From assembly GCA_030549335.1 (NCBI GenBank), contig CM060197.1, forward strand, positions 19,170,501-19,234,500: a DNA stretch of 64,000 nt. The letters are read 5' to 3'. The position numbers were made by a program, and so were the translations under genes. This DNA comes from Pontederia crassipes. Taxonomy: Eukaryota > Streptophyta > Magnoliopsida > Commelinales > Pontederiaceae. The notes below the pieces were generated by a model. It ran no database searches. It was not told where the DNA came from and saw nothing but the letters and a program-made list of their open reading frames with translations. Below, piece by piece: positions 44,993 to 55,028 of this stretch (its first letter is position 1; every line of letters starts with the position of its first letter).

Positions 44993-47900
44993 TTGAAAAT
45001 TAAAACACAACCAATCCTGGAATCTTCTGATAAGCGCACTAGAAGTTCAAATCCACTGTTGGAATTTGATCCTGAAATTGAAAGGACCTATCGTCGATTA
45101 CGAAGAAATATAAGAAAAATGGTGGAACAAGCATGCGACAATCAGAGACTGGAGCAACAGAATGAACTGGTTCCACCATATAATAATCGGCGAGAAGATG
45201 AAGCAGAACTTTCTATGAGAGAATATGTCTCGGCCAGATACAGTGACCGAGAATCATGCATCGTGCTGCCTGATATTAACGCAAATAATTTTGAGATAAA
45301 TCCCGCAATCGTGAGGATGATACAAGCATCCCAATTTGGAGGAGGATTTCATGAAGACCCTCACGATCACCTTGATAAATTTCTTGCCACTCTGAGCACC
45401 TTTAGAAATAATAATGTTTCTTCTGAAGTTATTCGTTTATTATTATTCCCTCAATCTTTACGTGACAAAGCTTCCACTTGGTTTAAAACTTTGCCTGCAG
45501 GATCAATCCATTCTTGGTTGGAGTTGGTAGAAAAGTTTGTTGGAAAATATTGTCCACCACAAAAGGCAGGCAAATATCGAAGAGAACTGAGGGCATTTGT
45601 TCAAGACGATAACGAGACGTTATATGAAGCCTGGGAACGATATAAGGAACTGCTGGCCAGAGTTCCTGACAACCGAATTCCAAAATGGCAAGTAATGGAA
45701 GATTTTTACCATGGATTACGACCTGCAGATCAAGACAAACTCGATCAATCAGCAGGAGGGACAGTACTGGGATCTAAACGTCCTAGTGAGATACAAGATA
45801 TAATTGAAGCTGTAGCCCTCAAGTCGAGCCAAGAAAGGAGACCACCTCGCCGAACTCATGATGTGCATGCTACAGAAAGTAAAAATTCTTCTGAAGTAGT
45901 GACTCAGCTGGAGTCACTGAATCACAAATTTGAGCAGATGATGTCATTAATGGTGTGCAACAACTGTGGAGGAGGACATGCGAGCAATTATTGTCCTCAA
46001 GGTAACATTTCTAATCCTGATCATATTGAAAATGCTAACTTTGTCTTCAATCCATTTTTCAGGAATAATGACTATGGTTGGAGGAACAATCAGAAGTTTC
46101 CTTACAGGTCAAATCAAGGGCAAGTTTTTGAGAAATTTCAGAATCAAGCTCATCCACAAAATTATACACTTTTGAGAAAGCAACAAGAAGCTCCTGTCCA
46201 ACAATCGACTAATCCTATGGAAGAGATGATGGCAAGAGTTATTGACACTATGCAAACCATGCAGAAGACAATGGAAACGAGGGCAAACAATCAAGATGCT
46301 ACAATCAGGAATTTAGAAATGCAAATAGGACAGATGGCCAATATGATGGCAGGACGTGCACCAGGGACTCTTCCAAGCAATACAGAGAAAAATACTAAAG
46401 AAGAGACCAAAGCTGTGACTCTTAGAAGTGGGAAACAATTGAGAAGTCTGAGATCAGATTCCCCGCCAAGAGTAATTGATCACAAAGAAGAAACTGAAGT
46501 ATCAAAGACACAAGATCAGACTACTGTAGATATCAATCTGAAGAAAAGAGAAACTGACAATTCAAAAAATACCAACATGAAGGATCTGCCCTATCCACAG
46601 AAATTTCGCAAAGAACAACTAGATAAGCAATTTTCTCGCTTTCTTGATATTCTGAAGCAATTATCTATTAATATTCCTTTTCATGAAGCTTTACAGATGA
46701 TGCCGAGCTATGCTAAATTCATGAAGGATATATTATCCTCAAAAAGAAAGTTTGAAAACACTGGGAGAGTAATGTTGACATCGGAGTGTAGTGCCATTTA
46801 TGATCGAGATATACCTAAAAAAATGAAGGATCCGGGAACCTTCACCATACCTTGCACTATAGGAAAATTCTTTTGTGCACAAGCCTTATGTGATCTTGGT
46901 GCTAGTATAAGTTTAATGCCTTACTCTATATTTGTGCAGCTAGGTTATGGAGAACTAGAAGAAACAAGCATTACTCTTCAATTTGCAGATTCTTCATGCA
47001 AAAGACCCCAAGGAATATTAAGAGATGTTTTGGTAAAGGTTGATAAATTTGTTTTTCCTGCAGATTTTATTGTTCTGGATATGAAGGCAGATGAAAAAAC
47101 CCCCATCATCCTCGGGAGACCATTCCTAGCAACAGGAAATGCACTCATAGATGTTCAACAAGGGATGCTCACACTTCGCGTCAACAACGAAGACATCACT
47201 TTCAATATAAAAAATTCTCTCAAACAACCTTTCGATCACTCATCCTGTTATGCTATTGATTCTATAGAAGATGACACGACTGATGCTTTTGATGATATTG
47301 TTGCAGATTTTATTTCGGATCCATATGCTAAGGAAGCTTTGGAAATGATGGAGGATTCTAGAGAAATTGTGGGAAAGGATAATGTGCCAATAACAACAGA
47401 GACATTCGAGGACGAAATTGAAAAATTGGATTGTCCTCCAAAATTCGAACTTAAAGAACTTCCATCTCATTTAAGATATGCTTTTCTTGAAAATAACACT
47501 TACCCAGTTATCATATCTGCTGACTTGACAGATGATATGGAGAATAAACTTCTGGAAGTATTAAGGCATCACAAGAAAGCAATTGCTTGGTCTATTTCAG
47601 ATATCAGGGGAATCTCTCCTACAATTTGCATGCACAAGATTTTGATGGAGGACAATGCCAAACCAATTGCTCAATATCAAAGAAGGCTCAACCCAATTTT
47701 AAAGGAAGTTGTAAGAAAGGAGGTCATCAAACTCCTTGATGCAGGTATTATATATGCCATTTCTGATAGTTCATGGATAAGTCCTGTGCAGGTAGTTCCT
47801 AAGAAAGGAGGAATCACCGTGGTAAGTAACAAAAATAATGAATTAGTTCCTCAAAGAACAATTACAGGTTGGAGAGTCTGTATAGACTATAGGAAGCTTA

Positions 47901-50350
47901 ATGATGCTACCCGCAAAGATCATTTTCCATTACCTTTTATTGACCAAATGTTGGAGCGTGTTGCAGGTCATAGCTTTTATTGTTTTCTAGATGGCTATTC
48001 TGGATACAATCAAATAGCAGTAGCACCTGAGGATCAAGAAAAGACAACGTTCACATGTCCATATGGAACGTTTGCCTATAGAAGGATGCCATTTGGTCTA
48101 TGCAACGCTCCAGCAACATTCCAAAGATGCATGATGTCAATCTTTGCAGACATGAATGAGAAGATACTCGAAGTTTTCATGGATGATTTTACACTTTTTG
48201 GTAGCTCTTTTAATAATTGTTTGGATAACTTATCTCTAGTTTTGCAGAGATGTGAAGAAACGAATTTGGTCCTTAACTGGGAGAAATGTCACTTCATGGT
48301 TAAGGAGGGTATAGTCCTTGGCCACAAAATTTCAGAAAAAGGAATTGAAGTGGATAAGGCCAAGATAGATGTTATTGCAAATCTGCCTCCTCCAACCAAT
48401 GTGAAGGGCATTCGAAGCTTCCTTGGGCACGCAGGATTTTATCGCCGTTTTATCAAAGATTTTTCAAAAATGGCTAAACCCTTAACTAATCTTCTTGCTA
48501 AGGACACAAAATTTGATTTTAATTCAGATTGTCTTGCTGCCTTTAATTTATTAAAGGAAATGCTAATTTCTGCACCTGTTGTTGTTGCACCAGACTGGTC
48601 TCTACCATTCGAGATGATGTGTGACGCGAGTGATGGTGCTATTGGAGCTGTGTTGGGGCAAAGAAAGGATAAAACATTTCATGTCATATATTATGCAAGC
48701 CGAACATTGAATGCTGCCCAACTAAATTATGCAACAACAGAGAAGGAGTTTCTTGCTATTATTTTTGCTTTTGACAAGTTTAGATCATATCTAATTTGTT
48801 CAAAAATTATTGTATACACAGATCATGCAGCCATCAAGCACTTGATGAGCAAACAAGATGCCAAACCTAGACTGATCCGATGGATACTACTTTTGCAAGA
48901 GTTCGATGTGGAAGTAAAAGACAAAAAAGGGACTGAGAACTTATTAGCTGATCACCTATCTCGGTTGGAGCCATCTCCAAGAGAAGTCACAGACATACTT
49001 GAAGAATTCCCAGACGAGAAACTTTTTTCTATCTCTACAATTTTTCAAATTTCTGACACTACACCATGGTTCGCTGATTTTGCTAATTACCTTGCAGGAC
49101 ATTACATTCCAAAGGGCATGATCACTCATCAAAAAAGGAAATTCTTATCTGATGTTAAGAATTATCACTGGGAAGATCCTTACCTTTTTCGATTATGTGC
49201 AGATCAAATAGTTCGAAGATGTGTTCACGAAGATGAGATTGATAATATCTTAAGTCATTGCCACGATGGACAAGCTGGGGGTCACTTTGGACCCAATCGA
49301 ACAGCAGCTAAAGTACTTGAATGTGGACTATATTGGCCAACCATTTACAGAGATGCAAGAAACTACTGTAAGTATTGTGACAAATGTCAAAGGACAGGTA
49401 ATATTTCTCGTCGAGATGAAATGCCTCTCACAAATATTTTACAGTGCGATATTTTTGATGTTTGGGGCATCGACTTTATGGGACCATTCCCTAAATCCTT
49501 TAACAACCAATACATCTTAGTGGCGGTTGATTATGTTTCCAAATGGGTAGAAGCTGTAGCCACACCAACAAATGAGGCCAAGGTAGTTGCCAACTTTCTA
49601 AGAAAAAAAATTTTTACTCGATTTGGAACACCTAGGACTATCATAAGTGACAATGAAACACATTTCTGCAATAAAATAATGTCAACTCTTCTTAATAGAT
49701 TTGGAGTCAAACATTTTTTGAGTACACCATATCATGCCCAATCTTGTGGACAAGTGGAAATTTCAAATAGAGAGATAAAAAGGATTCTAGAGAAAACTGT
49801 AAATTCATCTAGGAAAGACTGGTCTTTGAAATTAGATGATGCACTCTGGGCATATAGGACTGCTTTTAAAACACCCATAGGTACTTCTCCTTATAAATTA
49901 GTTTTTGGAAAAGCATGTCACCTTCCTGTAGAGCTAGAACACAGGGCTTATTGGGCAATAAAATTTTTAAATATGAATCTAAAATCATCACAATCTGAAA
50001 GGTTATTACAATTAAATGAGCTTGATGAATTTAGACAATATGCATACGAAAACAGTAAGCTATATAAAGAACGCACAAAAAATTTACATGACCTGCATAT
50101 CAAACATAAAGAATTTTTACCTGGTCAACAAGTACTTCTTTATAATAGCAAACTCAGATTATTTCCTGGAAAACTTAAATCAAGATGGACCGGACCTTAT
50201 GTTATAATTAATTGTTCACCCTATGGAACTTTTGAGATTGAATCATTAGACAAAAAACAAAGACTCAAAGTGAATGGACATAGATTGAAACTTTATCATG
50301 GTGGCACTTATTATCATAACCTTTCTATGATCACTCTTTATGATGTGTGA
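44993..50350 (+). CDS. gag-pol: Athila-like gag-pol polyprotein, intact
   Basis: Single open frame of 1785 codons. Approximate residues: gag start with [14 protein letters not shown] (25-38); capsid domain ([13 protein letters not shown] to WERYKELL, 120-225); variant knuckle [13 protein letters not shown] (322-334, CX2CX3HX4C); protease with [11 protein letters not shown] (about 633), the DLGA form usual in Athila; RT with FMDD (about 1062); RNase H with CDASD (about 1208); integrase finger H-H-C-C (1421-1470), catalytic D in GIDFMG (about 1493), D in ISDNETHF (about 1550), E in [10 protein letters not shown] (about 1587). No stops. The frame opens at a TTG directly after an in-frame TAA (44990-44992); the first ATG is codon 43 (45119), downstream of conserved gag residues. 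A TTGTTGCAG just upstream could be a splice acceptor, so the N-terminus may come from a leader exon. No separate env frame follows. Confidence 0.96.
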   Translation: MKIKTQPILESSDKRTRSSNPLLEFDPEIERTYRRLRRNIRKMVEQACDNQRLEQQNELVPPYNNRREDEAELSMREYVSARYSDRESCIVLPDINANNFEINPAIVRMIQASQFGGGFHEDPHDHLDKFLATLSTFRNNNVSSEVIRLLLFPQSLRDKASTWFKTLPAGSIHSWLELVEKFVGKYCPPQKAGKYRRELRAFVQDDNETLYEAWERYKELLARVPDNRIPKWQVMEDFYHGLRPADQDKLDQSAGGTVLGSKRPSEIQDIIEAVALKSSQERRPPRRTHDVHATESKNSSEVVTQLESLNHKFEQMMSLMVCNNCGGGHASNYCPQGNISNPDHIENANFVFNPFFRNNDYGWRNNQKFPYRSNQGQVFEKFQNQAHPQNYTLLRKQQEAPVQQSTNPMEEMMARVIDTMQTMQKTMETRANNQDATIRNLEMQIGQMANMMAGRAPGTLPSNTEKNTKEETKAVTLRSGKQLRSLRSDSPPRVIDHKEETEVSKTQDQTTVDINLKKRETDNSKNTNMKDLPYPQKFRKEQLDKQFSRFLDILKQLSINIPFHEALQMMPSYAKFMKDILSSKRKFENTGRVMLTSECSAIYDRDIPKKMKDPGTFTIPCTIGKFFCAQALCDLGASISLMPYSIFVQLGYGELEETSITLQFADSSCKRPQGILRDVLVKVDKFVFPADFIVLDMKADEKTPIILGRPFLATGNALIDVQQGMLTLRVNNEDITFNIKNSLKQPFDHSSCYAIDSIEDDTTDAFDDIVADFISDPYAKEALEMMEDSREIVGKDNVPITTETFEDEIEKLDCPPKFELKELPSHLRYAFLENNTYPVIISADLTDDMENKLLEVLRHHKKAIAWSISDIRGISPTICMHKILMEDNAKPIAQYQRRLNPILKEVVRKEVIKLLDAGIIYAISDSSWISPVQVVPKKGGITVVSNKNNELVPQRTITGWRVCIDYRKLNDATRKDHFPLPFIDQMLERVAGHSFYCFLDGYSGYNQIAVAPEDQEKTTFTCPYGTFAYRRMPFGLCNAPATFQRCMMSIFADMNEKILEVFMDDFTLFGSSFNNCLDNLSLVLQRCEETNLVLNWEKCHFMVKEGIVLGHKISEKGIEVDKAKIDVIANLPPPTNVKGIRSFLGHAGFYRRFIKDFSKMAKPLTNLLAKDTKFDFNSDCLAAFNLLKEMLISAPVVVAPDWSLPFEMMCDASDGAIGAVLGQRKDKTFHVIYYASRTLNAAQLNYATTEKEFLAIIFAFDKFRSYLICSKIIVYTDHAAIKHLMSKQDAKPRLIRWILLLQEFDVEVKDKKGTENLLADHLSRLEPSPREVTDILEEFPDEKLFSISTIFQISDTTPWFADFANYLAGHYIPKGMITHQKRKFLSDVKNYHWEDPYLFRLCADQIVRRCVHEDEIDNILSHCHDGQAGGHFGPNRTAAKVLECGLYWPTIYRDARNYCKYCDKCQRTGNISRRDEMPLTNILQCDIFDVWGIDFMGPFPKSFNNQYILVAVDYVSKWVEAVATPTNEAKVVANFLRKKIFTRFGTPRTIISDNETHFCNKIMSTLLNRFGVKHFLSTPYHAQSCGQVEISNREIKRILEKTVNSSRKDWSLKLDDALWAYRTAFKTPIGTSPYKLVFGKACHLPVELEHRAYWAIKFLNMNLKSSQSERLLQLNELDEFRQYAYENSKLYKERTKNLHDLHIKHKEFLPGQQVLLYNSKLRLFPGKLKSRWTGPYVIINCSPYGTFEIESLDKKQRLKVNGHRLKLYHGGTYYHNLSMITLYDV

Positions 50351-50574
50351 AATTTTCATCAGAACTAAGTCAAGCTGACGACTATAAATCAGAACTATTT
50401 TTATCCTTTTTATTTATTTTGTGATAATAGTTTTATTTTGTTGAGTCATCTGCGGAAGGAGAGACCTCGGACAATCGGCCAAGCTCTTACGACATGACCC
50501 TTCACATTGGAAAGGTAAGTTTACGCCCGAAGTTTCATCTATAAATTTTGACCCCTTCCACATCTTTACAGATC

Positions 50575-51000
50575 TAAATCTTCGGCCGAGCTTTACTTCT
50601 TACGGCCGAGGTTCTTCATCGACTTACGGACGAACGAAAAGCCATTACGGCCGAGCCTCTGTTCCTTACGGCCGAAGTCTCAACGCCAACCGCCGATCCT
50701 TACGCCCAAAGTTCCACGCCACCTGTATTCGTTACGGCCGAAGTTGCAACCTCTGTGCATTACGGCCATTTCTTACGGCCGGAGACGACCCATTACGCCC
50801 CGGGTTCGTTACGGCCGGTCTTCCACCGCACACCGACATTTATTACGGCCGAACCAACTCCTTACGACCGAAGTTTCACCATTACGGCCAGTTTCTTACG
50901 GCCGAGATTACACGGCTGAGATCTTCATCAACAAAATTTTGCGGCCAAGCTTTTACGGCCGAGATCTCCTCTCACCGACACCATTTGCGGCCGACACCTT
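50575..51000. repeat. array of TTACGGCCGA words in the 3' region
   Basis: About ten words with a CGGCCG core plus several variants (TTACGGCCA, TTACGCCC), spaced 15-50 bp apart. It is the same word as in the LTR and the 5' leader. Confidence 0.85.
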
Positions 51001-51137
51001 CGTCATGCCGAGCATCTCTCCACCGACAATAAATCCGGTTGTATATTTTCCCTTTTCTTTATTTTCATTTCTTTAGCTTTTCTATATTATCTTTTCACTT
51101 TCCTTATTGGCTTAACACTGAGGACAGTGTCTAGTTC

Positions 51138-51153
51138 AAGCTTGGGGGAGTTT
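51138..51153 (+). promoter_or_regulatory. internal polypurine-tract-like motif
   Basis: AAGCTTGGGGGAGTTT repeats the functional tract at 52295-52309 exactly, about 1.16 kb upstream, and is preceded by GAGGACAGTG. The first Athila-like element has the same arrangement. Confidence 0.6.
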
Positions 51154-51591
51154 GCATTTCACGCATTGCATGTTTCTGTCTATTTATTTGTTTATATTTG
51201 CATCTATTTATAAAAAAAAAATCCAAAAAAAAAAAAAATTGAAAAATTTGAAAATTTTCTAAAAAAAAAAAAATATATACCATTGCATGCATTTATTTTT
51301 GCTACCATCTTACTAACTTTTGTCTTATTGTTTTAATTATCTTTAAGTAAAAGTTCAAAGACATGTCGTTAATTGATGAAATTTGATTACTTTTCTTTCT
51401 TATCACTTGCTATTTTAGTATCAAACTTATGGACTATGTGCCTATGCTAAGTAGAATTATGAATGCCTAGACGACAAAATCATATTCATGCCTTTTTATT
51501 TCTTTTAAGTCTTGATAATAGTAGACTTATTATTGACCATATCAAGTACTTTTTGAGCTTATAAAAAAGAAGGGTTAGTTAAACCCCAACA

Positions 51592-51627
<36 letters not shown>
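51592..51627. repeat. (AAT)n microsatellite
   Basis: About 12 uninterrupted AAT units inside the 3' region. The minus-strand ORF across it (51579-51899) starts in other repeat sequence and is spurious. Confidence 0.95.
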
Positions 51628-51629
<2 letters not shown>

Positions 51630-51664
51630 GTTGAATAAAGTTATGTGTAGGTACAAAAGTGTTA

Positions 51665-51952
51665 TCCGGAACCAAGGTGTGTTCGGGTAATTAGATCCGT
51701 AGGGGTTCATGCCTGGCGACCTAAGGGCAACTGCTCTGGGATCTGTCGATCGAAAACCTGCTACATGGACCATCTTGTGGAATATGGAGAAACACATGAG
51801 TACTGAATCATGGCTAAGTTCGAACTCTTCATTCAGAACCTTGGTTGTTCGGGCAAGTAAACTCGAGGGGTGCTTTATCACCTGGTGCCCTAAGGCCATC
51901 TGGTTTGGGAGTCATCAGTCCAAAGCCCGCTACATGGACTTCCTTGTGCAAT
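51665..51952 (+). repeat. diverged direct duplication, two units of about 115 bp
   Basis: Unit one begins CCGGAACCAAGGTGTGTTCG and unit two CAGAACCTTGGTTGTTCGGG. Both end near the words GCTACATGGAC and CTTGTG. By eye roughly two thirds of positions agree, so the duplication is far older than this insertion and is a family character. Confidence 0.75.
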
Positions 51953-52294
51953 CCTGCTTGAAGATTAGAATTTTTAAAATGATTGAAAATAAAGTTGAAA
52001 AATGAAAAGAAAAAGAAAAAGAAAAAGTTTTAAGCTCAATTAGTACTTATGTGTTCAATATTACTGCTATTATTTGATAGACAATTTATTTTACAAGGCT
52101 GAATTTGAGATTGTTTAAATTTGTGTAGCATTCAGAACTTCTATAAAGCTAAGTGCATGGAAAATGATAAGATACTAAATAGTAGGTGTGCAGAAGCACT
52201 GTGTGAGAAAATTAGTCAGTTGACAATGTGGAGGCTATGATGGAACTTTCTTGAGCCTTGCTTTGAATTTTTGCTTGAGGACAAGCAAGACTTT

Positions 52295-52309
52295 AAGCTT
52301 GGGGGAGTT
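52295..52309 (+). promoter_or_regulatory. 3' polypurine tract of the young Athila-like element
   Basis: AAGCTTGGGGGAGTT directly before the LTR start TGATGC. It is preceded by TTGCTTGAGGACAAGCAA, a short imperfect inverted repeat also found before the tract at 4411. Confidence 0.92.
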
Positions 52310-54038
52310 TGATGCATGCAAAATACAACATATTTTAGTTAATTATTTTAATTAAATTTTATGTAATTTGATCATGGCATGCATCATTTTTAGTCACTTT
52401 TAATCATAATTCTGGATTTATCAATTTTAATTATTAAAATCGCTGAATATTTTAATTGTGGATAGATTAACTATATTTTGATAATTATTTGCAGGAAAAT
52501 TCAAATCTCGGCCGAAATTCAAAGAAATTCCTTACGGCCGAGATTTGGCTTTACATCCAAGTCGTTACGGCCGAGATTCAAAAGGAATAACAAGATTTAA
52601 TTCTTTGTTACGGCTAACATTTGAAGGCGTAAAGATAAAATGTTTTTATCTTTTGGGCGTAACAGGAGAAGTCCTTCCTTACGGTCGAAGTCTCGTCCTT
52701 CCTTACGGCCGAAATTCGGAGGGCGTAATGGCATGAAGATGAAGGGCGTAACAAGATAAAAATGAGTTTATCTTTGGGCGTAACAAGACATTTGAAGGCG
52801 TAAAGATAAAAGGATTTTTTATCTTTTGGGAGTAATGGAAAGGAGTAAAGATAAAATATTTTCATTACGGCCGAGACTCTAAGGGAGTAAAGATAAAAAG
52901 GATTTATCTTTGGGCGTAATGATAAAATGATTTATCTTTGGCCGAGTTTATCTTATAATTTTAAAGTTAACCGTACGATGTTACGGCCGAGATCAAATTG
53001 AAGACCGTCCGCACCCTATAAATACGTGAAGAATCCATCGTTTCAATTGGTGCTCTGAAGTTCAGGTTTCTTCCACGGCGAGTCGTGAGCTCTGCAGGCT
53101 ACGACCAAAAGGAGAGAGGTGCGACGGCTGGAAGTTGATCGCGACCCTGATCAAGTCCGAGAGGCTGCCCGACTGTCTGCCCAATTCGAGAGCTCTACTT
53201 CTATTTTGGGTGTAATTCTTTCGATTATTATTGTTATTTTATTATTATCTCTCCAGAATTTCTAGGATGAACTCCATGTTTTTAGGATTATTATTTTAGG
53301 AGATTATTAATTGAAGGGAAATGTTTGGACCCTACTTTATTTATTTTAATCTTTTCTGATCAATTATTAATTGTGCTTAATGCTTTTATATTAGTTAATT
53401 AAATTTCTGAATTAGGCTATACCAGTTTGTGGAGTGTTTAATTTCAGAATTCATTTTACTAATTATAATTGATTTTATTTGGAATTAATAATTGACATAA
53501 ATTTGATAACTAGTGTGTGGAGAATCAAGTTTGTGTGGTCTATTAATCTATACCAGTTTGTGGAGTGATTAATAGTCTAGAGAATCCAATTTAATGCATC
53601 TTAATTTTAATATGATTTTGGGGGTACCAGTCGTGGAGACTTCAATTCTTATTAAATTAAGATAGTTCTATATGATTAAATTGAGGGATGCCAGTCGTGG
53701 AGACCACAAGTTAATCATGGTAGATTACTTTAGGGAGACTCTAATCCATCTTTAAAGATTAAATTTATCTTTTATGGTTCAAATATTTATCCTGATCTAT
53801 TTTCATCCTAAGGCCTAACTTCAACACCACTATCTTATCTTTATCTTATTTTATTTATTTTATTTTCATAAAACCTCTTTCCAAAAATTCATGTTTTTCC
53901 TCTCTTATTAATTATTAAATTCAGATATTGAATTAATAATATTCCTCGTGGGTTCGACACTCTTACTCCTATTACTATATTACTTGAGCGACTAGTGCAC
54001 TTGCTAGCAAATTTTATTGTTACAAATACAACGCATCA
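52310..54038 (+). mobile_element. 3' LTR of the young Athila-like element
   Basis: 1729 bp, collinear with 41769-43497 at a constant offset of 10,541. I see only two differences (52413 T and 52556 T, both C in the 5' copy). It ends GCATCA, followed by the duplicated target ATCTC. Confidence 0.95.
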
Positions 54039-54116
54039 ATCTCCGAGTTCGACGTTATTTTCATTTGATCGTCGAACACCCAATTGAGTAGTCTCAGAAA
54101 TACCAACTTGTCGTGG
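54039..54116 (-). other. Reina-like leader between LTR and gag
   Basis: Minus-strand internal sequence just after the 5' LTR. AAGTTGGTATTTCTGAG (about 54094-54110) is a possible decayed primer-binding site of the TGGTATCAGAG kind. It joins 41768 once the young Athila-like element is removed. Confidence 0.5.
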
Positions 54117-54483
54117 TGTCATTTTTCTCTCGACCAACTCATACGGCATCTAGACATGCCAACTGTCTAGACAACCTCTTTTGAGCATGTTGCGGAAGCT
54201 TTGTTTCACCACTTGTTAAATGCCACGATTTTTGGGACACTTCGACGGAGGCGTTTATGAATAAACGGACGCTTAGGTGGTTGAGATGCTATTTGTGGGT
54301 TGTCACACCACGCTTGAGGCTCAATGTTAGAATCTTTAAAATTTTTGTTGTATATAGAATCATTACAAATGTTTCGGGAGAGGACTAATAGGTCTCCCCT
54401 TGGGTGGCAGGTTTGTGCCATGTGATGTGGAAGATAACTTTGGAGGGTGCACTTTTCTTAAGTGCAAATTATAAGATTGATCA
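54117..54483 (-). mobile_element. 5' LTR of Reina-like chromovirus (minus strand)
   Basis: A 367-bp LTR that on the minus strand starts TGATCAATCTTAT at 54483 and ends near AATGACA at 54117. It aligns with 27571-27951 through shared blocks such as CACCACTTGTTAAATGCCAC and GGAGAGGACTAATAGGTCTC. Together they bound a Reina-like element now spread over about 27 kb by nested insertions. Confidence 0.75.
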
Positions 54484-55028
54484 ATACTGAGGCCCAATGT
54501 GTGCCTTTTGTATTGGTTTGTGCGTTAAGAGGTACTTGTGTTGTGCTTACACGCTCTGTCTTCTCGAATTTTGATTCCTGATCCCCCGACCCGTCAGGTG
54601 TTAGTAGAAAAGTCTCAACATTTTTATGTGTTACAAATCGAACACATAACAATTATCATTTTCCTAATTACTCGTATGGAATTAATTATGAAATAACTAT
54701 TATTATATCACCAATATAGCACTTTGTATTTGTTTAAGTATATCTTGATTTCCAAGTCTTAAAAATAAAATAAAATGACACAGATGTTTTATTAATTGGA
54801 AATAAAATATTAGGAGACATTATATGTGAAGATTTAATTGATAATTTTGAAACTAAAATGCCTTAGAAAATACATATAAATAAAATATTTTGTACTTAAG
54901 TAGAAATCTCACTATATAATCGGATGTGCCGTGAGCTGGCATCTCAGATATGGTGTTGCATTTTAAATCACACGAGAACATTTATCACTCTTAAACAAGT
55001 TTATTTTGTGTGAATTTGTAGCTTTGAA
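54484..55028. other. unassigned AT-rich DNA right of the Reina-like element
   Basis: No reading frame or repeat is recognised. The first five bases (ATACT) are where a target duplication would be, but I found no matching copy at the uncertain left edge near 27571. Confidence 0.4.

Larger units (their letters stand above)
50351..52294 (+). other. 3' non-coding region of the young Athila-like element
   Basis: About 1.9 kb between the stop and the polypurine tract. Contents in order: a TTACGGCCGA array (about 50575-51000), a polypurine-like word (51138-51153), A-rich tracts (51213-51290), an AAT microsatellite (51592-51627) and a diverged direct duplication (51665-51780 and 51833-51952). No env-like gene. 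The 110-codon frame at 50744-51076 reads through the word array and is not credible. Confidence 0.8.
41769..54038 (+). mobile_element. complete young Athila-like LTR retrotransposon (12,270 bp)
   Basis: Two 1729-bp LTRs bounded by TGATGC and GCATCA, a perfect five-base target duplication ATCTC (41764-41768 and 54039-54043), a tRNA-Asp-type primer-binding site, one 1785-codon open gag-pol frame and a polypurine tract. The LTRs differ by eye at two positions only (41872 C versus 52413 T; 42015 C versus 52556 T). If the commonly used grass rate of 1.3e-8 per site per year applied, this would be in the order of 45,000 years. All parts needed for retrotransposition are present, so it may be active or a source of active copies. 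No env-like ORF is seen. It lies inside the gag of the Reina-like element. Confidence 0.95.

Noticed and set aside
50744..51076. 110-codon ORF after gag-pol as an accessory protein
   Set aside because: It reads through the TTACGGCCGA array, giving monotonous Tyr-Gly-Arg type peptides by translation of the repeated word.
51579..51899. 106-codon minus-strand ORF
   Set aside because: Its end is a leucine run made by the AAT microsatellite and the rest lies in the diverged duplication.
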